Shown here: positions 7,605-17,366 of the stretch, piece by piece
Numbering within the stretch: position 1 is the stretch's first letter
Layout: each line of letters starts with the position of its first letter
NCBI GenBank assembly: GCA_003353825.1
Contig: PIVW01000056.1
Span: 1-18,192, forward strand
DNA length: 18,192 bases
Source: Chloroflexota bacterium
GTDB lineage: Bacteria; Chloroflexota; Anaerolineae; J102
Reading direction: 5' to 3'
Made by a program: the position numbers and the translations under genes
The notes under the pieces: model-generated
Databases searched by the model: none
Seen by the model: only the letters and a program-made list of their open reading frames with translations
Told to the model about the DNA's origin: nothing

Positions 7605-7721
7605 TTGGCGGCCTGCACGTCATGTATCAGGGGCTCAACCGAAAAAGGACACACCCAATTGAGATGTGCTGACCTTGCCCCTGTCGCTCATAACCTTATT
7701 GTAGGCGATAAGTACCAGATC

Positions 7722-7758
7722 AACAAGACCCCGGCGCACATGCCGGGGCCTTGTTTTT
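7722..7758. terminator. strong intrinsic terminator, possibly bidirectional
   Basis: CCCCGGC (7729-7735) and GCCGGGG (7742-7748) enclose a six-base loop. After one A/C mismatch the stem continues with AACAAG/CTTGTT (7722-7727 and 7750-7755). On the plus strand a TTGTTTTT tract follows, ideal for ending an RNA that runs through the hairpin cluster. On the minus strand the hairpin begins 14 bases after the cytochrome remnant's stop codon and is followed by TCTTGTT, so it probably also ends that transcript. Confidence 0.85.
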
Positions 7759-7771
7759 AACGACGCCGATC

Positions 7772-8392
7772 TTATTGCCAACTACGTATGAGCATAATGA
7801 CCGTCTGGATCTTTTCTTCATCCAGGACATCGGCAAACCCTTCCATGGCGGTGTTCGCCCGACCATCGCTGATGAGCCGCAGCAGTTCTGCGTCATCGGC
7901 GTTCTGGATAAAATCGTTTGCGATGAGCACCGGTTTGTCATCCTTGCCTTCTCCGGCCAGACCGTGGCAGGTGGCACATTGGCTCAGGTAGAAGAATTGG
8001 ACCATCTTCAAAGGATCGGGTCCCTCCTCTTCTACGGGTTCGGGTGGGGCCGTTTCACCCGCTCGCAGCATGCCCAGATAGGTGAACACGTCATTGATTT
8101 CAGCCGGTGAGAGCACCTGGCCCCAATTGGGCATACCTTGTTCCAGCCGCCCCTGGCTGATGGTGTCATACAAGGCATCTGCATCCTGTAAGATCGATGC
8201 TTCGGCCAGCGGTGGGGCGGTGTCTGTGCCACTGCCGTCAGTACCGTGGAGGATCTTTAATCTTTGGTTCTGTTCGCAATCACAGACCTGGATTTGTAAA
8301 GATGCAAACTCGGCAGAATGAACCATGCCGTATTTCGTGATATCTGATTCGTTCGCTTCTCTGTTAGATTTGACAAATGTCCCACATCTCAA
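7772..8392 (-). pseudogene. c-type cytochrome remnant, 5' part lost
   Basis: The frame encodes 206 residues. The C-terminal half is a complete cytochrome c domain: heme-binding CATCH at 139-143 and a likely axial methionine in TAMEGFA (183). The middle is the back part of a second such domain (HGTDGSGTDTAPPL from residue 49, GMPNWG with Met87). At the place where CxxC should precede His49 it reads LKIL, so both cysteines are missing. The first 48 residues look like no cytochrome, have no signal peptide or membrane anchor, and their coding DNA overlaps the met promoter at 8370-8399. Without export and the first heme site the product is unlikely to work as a diheme cytochrome. I read it as a diheme cytochrome gene cut near 8250, with the open frame running by chance to 8392. 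A shorter start (such as 8326) is possible. It is followed by the terminator at 7722-7758. Confidence 0.65.
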
Positions 8393-8399
8393 TTATCCT
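8370..8399 (+). promoter_or_regulatory. metY: sigma-70-like promoter of the met operon
   Basis: A perfect TTGACA at 8370-8375 is followed after 18 bases by TATCCT (8394-8399; four of six matches to TATAAT). A start point near 8405-8408 would place the SAM-I aptamer at the very beginning of the transcript, as usual for S-box leaders. The promoter lies inside the chance 5' extension of the cytochrome remnant on the other strand. Confidence 0.6.
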
Positions 8400-8420
8400 G
8401 CCGGCCAATTAGATAAAGCA

Positions 8421-10077
<1,657 letters not shown>

Positions 10078-10090
10078 AGATTATCTGATC

Positions 10091-11275
10091 ATGGAAAATA
10101 CCATGTTCCCACAAAACTCAGTCGGACTCGTCCAACCCCAGTATTTTACCTTTGCTGAAGACGAACCCTTTCAGTTGGAGAGTGGCGCATCCCTCAGCCC
10201 TGTAACATTGGTTTATGAGACTTACGGGCGCTTGAATGCCGATAAATCGAACGCGATACTCGTGGTGCATGCCTTGAGCGGAAGTGGGCATGCGGCGGGC
10301 TACCATGATGAAGATGACGACAAGCCAGGTTGGTGGGACGATTGCATCGGGCCTGGAAAAGCGTTTGATACCGATCGGTTTTTCGTAATAAGCAGCAGTG
10401 TCATCGGCAGTTGCTCTGGATCGACCGGCCCCATGAGTGTTGACCCTGCCACGGGCAAACCCTATGCTCTTCGTTTTCCGGTTGTGACGATCGGAGATAT
10501 GGTCAACGCCCAGATAAAGTTACTCGATCACCTGGGTATCGAGAAGATGTTGTCTGTTACGGGGGGTTCTATGGGGGGGATGCAGGCGTTGGAGTGGGCG
10601 GCGCACATCCCTGATCGGGTGGTTTCGGTGATTCCCGTTGCCACCACAGCTCGCCATAGCCCCATGCTAATTTCCTTTAGCGAGGTGGGTCGGCAGGCTA
10701 TCTATGCCGACCCTTATTGGAATGGTGGTAATTATTATGATCAGCCTCACAAACCGGACGCAGGTCTGGCGGTTGCACGCATGGTTGGACACATTACCTA
10801 TCTCAGCGAGGAGTCGATGCACCAGAAGTTCGGACGCAGGCTCAAAGGTCGAGAGAGATTCGGATACGAGTTTCAGACTGAATTCGAAGTCGAAAGCTAT
10901 CTTAAGTACAATGGCAATAACTTCACCCGTAGATTTGACGCCAATAGTTACCTTTATGTGACTAAAGCCCTGGATTATTTTGATCTGGTCGAACAGCACG
11001 GCACCCTTGTATCTGCGTTCGAACATTCGACGCAGGTCAAGTTTCTGGTAATAAGTTTCACCAGCGATTGGCTCTATCCCAGTTATCATAGCAAGGAATT
11101 GGTCAGCGCCCTGACCGCCGCCGGCGCTGATGTAACATACCTTGATATCGAAAGCTCTTGGGGGCATGATGCCTTTCTTTTAGAGGTCGATACCATGACC
11201 AATCTTTTGGGTAGTTTTCTTGATAGGCTGGTGCGGGAGGAAGGTATTGTTGCTCCGGAACCGCCGATAGGTTAG
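10091..11275 (+). CDS. metX: homoserine O-acetyltransferase (MetX)
   Basis: This alpha/beta-hydrolase-fold enzyme transfers an acyl group, normally acetyl from acetyl-CoA, to homoserine, producing the MetY substrate. From the chosen start it has 394 residues. It carries the conserved VVHALSGSGHAAG (58-70), the nucleophile Ser160 in TGGSMGGMQALEWA, Asp326 in SDWLYPSYHS and His359 in WGHDAFLLE, completing the triad. The segment usually read as SNxLGxCxGSTGP is SSSVIGSCSGSTGP here. Some MetX-type enzymes use succinyl-CoA; pairing with MetY favours acetyl. The frame is open upstream into metY, so I chose ATG at 10091, 13 bp after the metY stop. ATG at 10103 with GGAAAA upstream is an alternative. 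Confidence 0.94.
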   Translation: MENTMFPQNSVGLVQPQYFTFAEDEPFQLESGASLSPVTLVYETYGRLNADKSNAILVVHALSGSGHAAGYHDEDDDKPGWWDDCIGPGKAFDTDRFFVISSSVIGSCSGSTGPMSVDPATGKPYALRFPVVTIGDMVNAQIKLLDHLGIEKMLSVTGGSMGGMQALEWAAHIPDRVVSVIPVATTARHSPMLISFSEVGRQAIYADPYWNGGNYYDQPHKPDAGLAVARMVGHITYLSEESMHQKFGRRLKGRERFGYEFQTEFEVESYLKYNGNNFTRRFDANSYLYVTKALDYFDLVEQHGTLVSAFEHSTQVKFLVISFTSDWLYPSYHSKELVSALTAAGADVTYLDIESSWGHDAFLLEVDTMTNLLGSFLDRLVREEGIVAPEPPIG

Positions 11276-11285
11276 TTTGAAAATC

Positions 11286-11318
11286 AAAAGGTAAATGGCA
11301 AAGAGTAAAAGGCAAAGG
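11286..11318 (+). repeat. A/G-rich short repeat between metX and metW
   Basis: In the 113-bp metX-metW gap, AAAAGGTAAA (11286-11295) recurs as AAAAGGCAAA (11307-11316) with GGCAAAG units around it. The stretch is low-complexity purine-rich sequence without a hairpin or T run, so it does not look like a terminator. The rest of the gap shows only the metW ribosome-binding site. Confidence 0.35.
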
Positions 11319-11388
11319 TATCCTCTTCTGGTAATGAAGTTAATGCAGGAATTCTAAGGCAGACTTATACGAGCAAACAGGAACTCAT

Positions 11389-12021
11389 GTGAACGATAGC
11401 TCTCAATCCCCAGTCTCCAATTTCCAGGCCCGTCTCCGCCCCGACCTGCGGGCCATCGCCGATCTTGTTCCGGCCAAGAGCAAAGTCTTGGACCTGGGCT
11501 GTGGAGAAGGGGATTTACTCGAATATCTGATCCACGAGAAACAAGTGCAAGCGCGGGGGATCGAATTGATCGAGGCCTGTGTGTTGGCTTGCGTACGTCG
11601 TGGCCTCAGTGTGCGGCAGGGTAATCTCGCAGAGGGTTTGGCAGATTATCCCGACCGTTGGTTTGATCTTGTGGTTCTGAGTCAAACCCTACCCTATTTG
11701 GATGATCCCACCTACATTCTCAACGAAATGCTGCGCGTGGGCGAAAGCGCCATCGTCAGTTTTTCCAACTGGGGTTATTGGCGTTGCCGTTTAGAGTTGT
11801 TGGTAATCGGACGGATTCCACAAGCGCCCGATCTGCCACAAAGCTGGTACGATTCACCGCGCTGGCAGGCCTTCACTCTTGCCGATTTCGCCAAATTCAC
11901 CCGTTCGATCGATATTTCTATCAGCAAGCAGGTTTACCTCGCCAATGGCCGCATCAGTCCTATCCGCAAATTCAAAAACCTGATGGCTACAACAGCGGTT
12001 TTTCAGCTAGAGCGAGTCTGA
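11389..12021 (+). CDS. metW: methionine biosynthesis protein MetW
   Basis: MetW is a class I methyltransferase-fold protein found beside metX in many bacteria, and is regarded as MetX's partner rather than a classic methyltransferase. The 210-residue protein shows SAM motif I VLDLGCGEGDLLEYL (33-47) and the MetW signature series CVRRGLSVRQGNLAEGLADYP (68-88), FDLVVLSQTLPYL (92-104), MLRVGESAIVSFSNWGYWRCRL and QSWYDSPRW. These make the assignment secure over a generic methyltransferase. The start is GTG at 11389: an ATG two bases upstream runs straight into TGA, and AGGA lies six bases before the GTG. The gene should be in the riboswitch-controlled operon, as no terminator is visible in the gap after metX. 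Confidence 0.92.
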   Translation: MNDSSQSPVSNFQARLRPDLRAIADLVPAKSKVLDLGCGEGDLLEYLIHEKQVQARGIELIEACVLACVRRGLSVRQGNLAEGLADYPDRWFDLVVLSQTLPYLDDPTYILNEMLRVGESAIVSFSNWGYWRCRLELLVIGRIPQAPDLPQSWYDSPRWQAFTLADFAKFTRSIDISISKQVYLANGRISPIRKFKNLMATTAVFQLERV

Positions 12022-12054
12022 ACCAGTTTGCAATATGCAATAATCCGATTCCCG

Positions 12055-13119
12055 ATGATACACACTAACACAACACCCAATCATAAGACCCAACAATTCG
12101 CCAGTGACAATTATTCGGGTATCTGTCCTCAAGCATTGGACTACATGTTGCGCGCCAATCAAGAACATCAGTATGCCTATGGCGATGATGCTTGGACCCA
12201 GGCAGCTGCCGACAAATTGCGCGACGTATTCGAGACAGAGTGCGAAGTCTATTTTGTCTTCAACGGCACGGCAGCTAACTCGTTGGCGCTGGCATCTCTC
12301 TGTCATTCCTACCACAGTATCATCTGTCACGAGCTGGCGCATATCGAAACGGATGAATGTGGAGCGCCGGAATTTTATTCCAACGGCTCGAAAATACTGG
12401 TGGCACAGGGCGCAGAAGGTAAACTGACGCCCGAAGGTATCGAGCAACTGGTGCTCAAGCGCTCGGACATCCACTACCCAAAGCCGAAGGTGGTCAGCCT
12501 GGCGCAAGCAACCGAGGTGGGGACCGTCTATAGCAAAGAAGAATTGCTGGAAATTCGCAATATCGCTGACAAACATGACTTGCGCTTGCATATGGATGGT
12601 GCTCGCTTTGTCAATGCCATCGTCACACTGGGTGTCAAACCCAAAGAAATCACATGGCAATGCGGTATCGATGTGTTGGTGTTCGGAGGTACGAAAAATG
12701 GCCTGGCAATGGGCGAGGTCATTATCTTCTTCAAACGCAAATTAGCCGAGGGTTTTGATTATCGTTGCAAACAGGCGGGGCAGCTTGCAAGCAAGATGCG
12801 TTATCTATCGGCGCCATGGCTGGGTCTGCTGGAAAATGAGATCTGGCTAAACAACGCCCAACATGCTAATCGTTGTGCGGCGCGTTTAGAATCTGAACTG
12901 ACGCAATTCCCGGGTATCGAAACACTTTTTCCCAGGCAGGCCAATGCTGTTTTTGTAAACATGCCGCCGCACGTTATCGACTATTTGCACAGCCAGAACT
13001 GGCACTTCTACACGTTTATCGGCGCCGGCGGCGCCAGGTTCATGTGCTCTTGGGATACCAACGAAAGTACGATTGACCAGTTAGTTCAAGATGTTCGGAA
13101 GGGGATGGAACAGGCGTAA
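12055..13119 (+). CDS. ltaE: low-specificity L-threonine aldolase
   Basis: This PLP enzyme of the beta-eliminating lyase fold cleaves L-threonine or allo-threonine to glycine and acetaldehyde. The 354-residue protein has SDNYSG near the N-terminus (17-22), AYGDDAWTQ (41-49), FVFNGTAANSLAL (67-79), AHIETDECGAPEF (95-107), the cofactor-binding HMDGARF (179-185) and the PLP lysine Lys214 in FGGTKNGL. Length is normal. The frame can be read from TTG at 12028, but ATG at 12055 fits the family start better; neither has a clear ribosome-binding site. It starts 33 bp after metW with no terminator between, so it may be read through from the met promoter. Related serine or allo-threonine specific aldolases cannot be told apart by eye. 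Confidence 0.9.
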   Translation: MIHTNTTPNHKTQQFASDNYSGICPQALDYMLRANQEHQYAYGDDAWTQAAADKLRDVFETECEVYFVFNGTAANSLALASLCHSYHSIICHELAHIETDECGAPEFYSNGSKILVAQGAEGKLTPEGIEQLVLKRSDIHYPKPKVVSLAQATEVGTVYSKEELLEIRNIADKHDLRLHMDGARFVNAIVTLGVKPKEITWQCGIDVLVFGGTKNGLAMGEVIIFFKRKLAEGFDYRCKQAGQLASKMRYLSAPWLGLLENEIWLNNAQHANRCAARLESELTQFPGIETLFPRQANAVFVNMPPHVIDYLHSQNWHFYTFIGAGGARFMCSWDTNESTIDQLVQDVRKGMEQA

Positions 13120-13195
13120 TGACGATTACAATACAACATTTGTGGTATCTGGATCTACTGAATTTTGATTTCACGTTTGGCGATCAGAGGCTGCA

Positions 13196-14131
13196 TTAGC
13201 TGAGCAGAAAAAAGACGATTAAAGGCAGGCTGATGATCGTAAACAGGGTAGACCAAAGTGTGGCGGCAGCCGCAAATGGGCCGTCTGCACCGTAGGATTC
13301 CACGAACATCACAGTTGCCAGTCCTAACGGCATCGCCGCCTGGATGATAGTGACGTTGGCTGCTAGATCATCCCAGCCCAGCAAAAGAAACAGACCTGCG
13401 ACGATTAATGGTATAACGACAAGTCGGGCCGAGATCAAACCGGCCAGTAGTTGCCGCCATTCAAGCTCCGTCGGGCGAATACTAGCCAGGGACGCCCCTC
13501 CGACCAGCAGGGCCAGCGGCATCGTGAGATCACCCAAAGTTTCAAGCGGACTGGCCAGCCACTGAGGGAAAGTCCAGCCAGCAATCGCCCATCCCAAACC
13601 GAGTATCATGCCCCAAATGATGGGATTCAGAAACAACGCCTGCCAATTATCGCGGCGTCCCCCACTGATCACCCAGATACCAAATGTCAGCACGATCAAT
13701 GCCGTACCGAAATCATACAAAACGGCATAAACGGCGCCAACAGTACCATAAAGGGCCTGGCAAATGGGTATGCCCAAAAATGCGGTATTCGCCACCATAA
13801 TCGAAAACTGGAACGTCGTTCGCTGGCGCTCTGCAACTGCTGCCGGTTTGAGCACCACGGTCGCTAAAATATAACCTAACAAGGGCGCCACCACACCCGC
13901 TGCGATAAGACGGGGCGCTACACTCAACGTTTCAACCGAAGTGGTGGATGCTGTAACGTAAAAGAGGTAAAGCGGAAGCAGGATTTGGATAACCAATTTC
14001 GACAACTGCGTCAGCATCTCTGTGCTGAAGGGTTGTAGGCGTTGGATGGAAAATCCCAGGCCGTAGATAAAGATGATGGTCGTAAATGCCGCAATCAGTT
14101 GTGATATAGTTTCGGCGTCGATTTCGCTCAC
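13196..14131 (-). CDS. AEC-family transporter (auxin efflux carrier-like)
   Basis: This is a hydrophobic 311-residue protein with about ten predicted membrane segments, arranged as two five-helix halves around a more polar centre. The sequence style is that of the AEC (auxin efflux carrier) family: FSIQRLQPFSTEMLTQLSKLVIQILLPLYLFY at the start, NTAFLGIPICQALYG in the middle, PLALLVGGASLA and AAMPLGLATVMFVESYGAD near the end. Bacterial members export or import small organic acids such as malate or malonate. The start is GTG at 14131 without a normal ribosome-binding site, so the exact start is uncertain. It lies 76 bp after the epimerase gene on the same strand and could carry substrate or product of that cassette. 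It converges with the threonine aldolase gene, and the 76 bp between them contain no strong terminator. Confidence 0.88.
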   Translation of the reverse strand: MSEIDAETISQLIAAFTTIIFIYGLGFSIQRLQPFSTEMLTQLSKLVIQILLPLYLFYVTASTTSVETLSVAPRLIAAGVVAPLLGYILATVVLKPAAVAERQRTTFQFSIMVANTAFLGIPICQALYGTVGAVYAVLYDFGTALIVLTFGIWVISGGRRDNWQALFLNPIIWGMILGLGWAIAGWTFPQWLASPLETLGDLTMPLALLVGGASLASIRPTELEWRQLLAGLISARLVVIPLIVAGLFLLLGWDDLAANVTIIQAAMPLGLATVMFVESYGADGPFAAAATLWSTLFTIISLPLIVFFLLS

Positions 14132-14207
14132 CTCACGGCTGTGCTTGACGACATAATTATCGGGCCAGCCGGTTTAGCGTACTACCGCTTTCCTCGTTAA
14201 CGGAGCA

Positions 14208-15197
14208 CTAAGGAAAGGCGCAGCCATAGGCCGAGATGAGGCGGTCAAAGAGGGCGTCGATTCGCTTATCTACCACCTGACGAGTTGGGTCGCCGTCAAA
14301 CCAGTTGATGATCTGGCGTGCCCCTTGCGAGAAAGGGATCGTCGCCGCGAAGTCTGGGGCAAAGCGCTTGATTTTCGAATTATCCAGAATCGCACTATGC
14401 GCTTTATCGCCGAGTAAGTGGTTACCCCACTCCGCGTCGTAGGTGGCAATCAGATCAGAGGGGATGTGGACGTAACGCAATTCAGGCACGCCCGCGGCAT
14501 CGGCCAGAATCTGATAGATCTGATTCCACGAAAGCCACTCATCTGAAGTGATGTGGAAGGATTCGCCGATGGTGCGGTGATTGCCGAGGAGGGGCACAAA
14601 GCCTTTAGCGAAGTCTTGATGATGTGTCAGCGTCCACAGTGAAGTACCATCTCCCGGTACGATAACCTTTTTGCCCGTACGCATTCGCGCTACGGCAGTG
14701 TAAGCGCCGAAAAGGGGTAACTTTGTGCGGTCGTAGGTATGGGCAGGACGGACGATGGTGGTCGGGAAACCCTCCTGGCGGTAGGCTTGCATCAGCCGCT
14801 CTTCGCAAGCGATTTTATCCTGGGAATAGGACCACACCGGGTTGTGTAGTGGCGTCGATTCGGTGACAGGTAGGTTGATCGGAGGTTTCTGGTAGGCAGA
14901 GGCGGAGCTTATAAATATGTACTGTTTCGTGCGATGTTTGAACAGGTCGATGTCTGTTTGCACGTGCTCTGGCGTGAATGCGATCCAGTCGACCACAGCG
15001 TCGAAACTATGGTCGCCGATAGCGGCGCCGGCGCTTGCCACATCTCGGATGTCACCTTGTAGCACCTTGGCGCCAGCGGGCGCCAGTCGCTCGGTCTGGC
15101 CCCGGTTAAGTAGATAGAGATCAATGCCATGCTCGACTGCCAGTGTCGAACATGCCGAGCTGATGACGCCGGTACCACCGATAAAGAGGACTTTCAT
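14208..15197 (-). CDS. NAD-dependent epimerase/dehydratase family protein
   Basis: This is an extended short-chain dehydrogenase/reductase-type protein of 329 residues. The N-terminus has the dinucleotide-binding motif MKVLFIGGTGVIS (1-13, GxxGxI form). ISSASAYQ is near residues 96-103, and the YxxxK pair is in YSQDKIACEE. A PAHTYDRTKLP segment and a C-terminal substrate region (HITSDEWLSWNQIYQILADAAG) follow. The family interconverts or oxidises nucleotide sugars and related compounds, but many members with this DEWLSWNQIY-type region act on other substrates, so I name only the family. AGGAG lies seven bases before the ATG at 15197. It is 24 bp downstream of the aldo/keto reductase gene and probably belongs to the same operon. 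Confidence 0.88.
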   Translation of the reverse strand: MKVLFIGGTGVISSACSTLAVEHGIDLYLLNRGQTERLAPAGAKVLQGDIRDVASAGAAIGDHSFDAVVDWIAFTPEHVQTDIDLFKHRTKQYIFISSASAYQKPPINLPVTESTPLHNPVWSYSQDKIACEERLMQAYRQEGFPTTIVRPAHTYDRTKLPLFGAYTAVARMRTGKKVIVPGDGTSLWTLTHHQDFAKGFVPLLGNHRTIGESFHITSDEWLSWNQIYQILADAAGVPELRYVHIPSDLIATYDAEWGNHLLGDKAHSAILDNSKIKRFAPDFAATIPFSQGARQIINWFDGDPTRQVVDKRIDALFDRLISAYGCAFP

Positions 15198-15221
15198 GAG
15201 TAACTCCTGTGAGAGGATCTG

Positions 15222-16211
15222 TCAACGGGAGCGAGGTTCAGTCTGCCACATATCCAGGTTGGGTCCGAGCTTTTGTTTGACGGCGGCCGTGGCCTGGTCG
15301 AGTCGGCTAAGGACCTCCGTCGATAGCTCTAGCGTGACCGCTTTGGCGCAATCGTTGATCTGCTCGGGCTGGCGCATACCGGTGATGATAGAAGTGATGC
15401 CCGCCTGATGCAACAACCATGCTAAGGCCACAGGCGCCATGGACTGGCCGATATCGGTGCAGATGTGCTGAATCTCGTGCAGCGCCGCCGTTGTTTCAGC
15501 CTCGCAGCCCGGTTCGTCGTGGCGGATGTAAGGCCAATCGGGTGAGAAGTGGCGAGTGCGTGCGCGGGTGGGAGACATTTGATCGAGTCCAGCATACTGG
15601 CCGGAGAGCAGGCCGTGCAGAAGCGGGCTATAGCAGAGGATGCCGATATCCTCTTGCACACACCGCCGTTGCAGGTCAAATTCGATGGCCCGATAGAGCA
15701 GACTGTAAGGTAACTGGTTTGTCAGCGGGCGCCCCAAGGTAAGCAGATCTGGCAGATCGATGGTTCCAAAGTTAGAGACGCCGATAGTCTGAATCTTGCC
15801 CTGGACCTTCAACGTTTCCAGTGCCGCCCATGTCTCTGCCAGTGAAATATCCCAGTTGGGCCAGTGTATTTGCAAGAGATCGATAGAGTCGGTGCGCAGC
15901 CGGCGCAAACTGTTTTCGCAGGAAGCGATCAAATCATCGGGAGCGAGCGAATCAGCACTGACTTTGCTGGCGATGACAACCTGATCCCGGCGGCCAACCA
16001 ATGCCCGACCCAGCACTTCATCCGAGTGCCCGTCGCCATACGCTTCGGCCGTATCGAAGAAATTGATACCCGCATCCAGGGCGGCATGGACGGCGGCGAT
16101 AGATGCGGCGTCATCTTGCTCACCCCAGTGAAAATCACCTGCCAGACCCCAACAGCCCATGCAAATAACCGAAACCGCGATGTCGCTGTTACCTAAATGC
16201 TGATACTTCAT
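15222..16211 (-). CDS. aldo/keto reductase
   Basis: This NADPH-dependent oxidoreductase has an (alpha/beta)8-barrel fold and 329 residues. The catalytic tetrad is visible: Asp53 and Tyr58 in FFDTAEAYGDG, Lys83 in VIASKVS, His116 in LLQIHWPNW. IGVSNFG lies in the expected middle region, and a C-terminal GITSIITGMRQPEQINDC cofactor segment follows. The type resembles the YhdN/Tas-like group of prokaryotic members. A longer frame begins at 16247, but ATG at 16211 overlaps the stop of the preceding gene in an ATGA arrangement and begins MKYQHLGNSD, the normal family start. It is translationally coupled to the URO-D-like gene. Its substrate is not determined; context suggests a sugar-derived aldehyde or ketone. 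Confidence 0.92.
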   Translation of the reverse strand: MKYQHLGNSDIAVSVICMGCWGLAGDFHWGEQDDAASIAAVHAALDAGINFFDTAEAYGDGHSDEVLGRALVGRRDQVVIASKVSADSLAPDDLIASCENSLRRLRTDSIDLLQIHWPNWDISLAETWAALETLKVQGKIQTIGVSNFGTIDLPDLLTLGRPLTNQLPYSLLYRAIEFDLQRRCVQEDIGILCYSPLLHGLLSGQYAGLDQMSPTRARTRHFSPDWPYIRHDEPGCEAETTAALHEIQHICTDIGQSMAPVALAWLLHQAGITSIITGMRQPEQINDCAKAVTLELSTEVLSRLDQATAAVKQKLGPNLDMWQTEPRSR

Positions 16212-17365
16212 GTCTGATAGACTCCGAATTCTTGAAAGGCTTCCCACATGGCGATGATATTGGCGGGCGGCACGTCAGCCTGTATGTTATGGATGGTAGT
16301 AAACACGTAGCCGCCGCCGGGTGCAAGCGCCTCGATGTTGCGCTGCACATCGTCACGAACCTCTTGCGGCGTGCCATTGGGAAGGATACCTTGCGTGTCA
16401 ACGCCGCCGCCCCAGAATGTCAGCTCTTTGCCGAAATCACGTTTGAGCGCGGCCGGCTCCATGCCGGTTGCCCTGATGTGTATAGGATTGAGGATGTCGA
16501 CGCCCATTTCGATGAAGTCGGGGATGATGGGGCGCACATTGCCGTCGGTATGGAAAAATCGTTTGGCGTGAGGCGCAAGGCGGGCTTGCAGGTCAAATAC
16601 TTGCCGGACTCGGGGCTTGAGCAAACGGCGAAACATGTCCGGGGAGATAAGCTGTGAGATCTGAGTGCCATAATCATCGGCGTAGGTGACCACATCCACC
16701 AGATCACTAAGCTCGGCCAGAGCGCTGTTCCAATAGTCCAGTTTTAGCTCTGCCATCTTGTCGAACAGTGTGCAAGCGAGTTTCTCATCCGCGGCCATCA
16801 TGATCAACAGGTTTTCCATGCCGACAATTCGTTGCGACATCTCGAAGATCCCGGCAAAGGCATCTTTGAGGACAACGGCATAACCGGTAGCACGGTATCG
16901 CTCTGCCTGTTCTCTGAGCCCGACCAGACGCCAGGAAGCGCCCATGTCGGGCCAAATGTGGTTCTCGACCTGGGCCGGCGATATATCGTAACCTGGTAGC
17001 GGAACCTGCACGATGCTGAAATAGAGACCATCCTCTTTGGGGCAGTGATGGCTGATCCCCCATTCGTCGTGATAAGCCCAATACGAGCCCGCATCTTCCT
17101 CGACCACGCCCCAATTGTGGCTGTTCAGAGGATACAGGCCCCTGGTATCGATACCTAAATACTCGAGTAGATCGTCGTGGACCGATACCAATTGTTGGAT
17201 TTCGTCGCACAGAACTTCCTCTTTTTGAGGCAGGCCGAGTGCCAGTCGCAGGTTCTGGTAGGCGATGCGATGAATGCCGGTGACCTGAACACTGCCCAGA
17301 TCGAAGGGGATGTGGTCGGGTTCACGATGGTCGAGCGCAGTCAGAACGCGTTCTCTCGAATTCAT
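16208..17365 (-). CDS. uroporphyrinogen decarboxylase-like family protein
   Basis: A 385-residue protein with the URO-D fold pattern: MNSRERVLTALDHREPDHIPFD at the start, VVLKDAFAGIFE and YADDYGTQISQLISPDMFRRLLKP (228-251), FFHTDGNVRPIIPDFIEMGVDILNPI (270-295), FWGGGVD (317-323) and the C-terminal HNIQADVPPANI (359-370). It is unlikely to be HemE: the arginine-rich N-terminal motif of HemE is missing and no other heme gene is near. The relatives MtaA/MtbA/CmuA bind zinc through HxC...C; here the corresponding site reads HTDG, with Asp in place of Cys. Function is therefore unknown. The frame continues upstream to 17530 inside nagB, but ATG at 17365, one base after the nagB stop, gives the normal N-terminus. 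It overlaps the aldo/keto reductase start by 4 bp. Confidence 0.88.
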   Translation of the reverse strand: MNSRERVLTALDHREPDHIPFDLGSVQVTGIHRIAYQNLRLALGLPQKEEVLCDEIQQLVSVHDDLLEYLGIDTRGLYPLNSHNWGVVEEDAGSYWAYHDEWGISHHCPKEDGLYFSIVQVPLPGYDISPAQVENHIWPDMGASWRLVGLREQAERYRATGYAVVLKDAFAGIFEMSQRIVGMENLLIMMAADEKLACTLFDKMAELKLDYWNSALAELSDLVDVVTYADDYGTQISQLISPDMFRRLLKPRVRQVFDLQARLAPHAKRFFHTDGNVRPIIPDFIEMGVDILNPIHIRATGMEPAALKRDFGKELTFWGGGVDTQGILPNGTPQEVRDDVQRNIEALAPGGGYVFTTIHNIQADVPPANIIAMWEAFQEFGVYQT

Positions 17366-17366
17366 A

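Noticed and set aside
12007..12660. 217-codon minus-strand open frame
   Set aside because: Antisense to threonine aldolase, which has complete family motifs; no independent support.
13117..13195. Terminator between convergent ltaE and the AEC gene
   Set aside because: Only GTAAT-GACG-ATTAC (13117-13130) is present, a five-pair AT-rich stem without a T run.
16208..17365. Heme biosynthesis gene hemE
   Set aside because: The HemE N-terminal arginine motif is absent, no heme genes are near, and the sequence fits the broader URO-D-like family.
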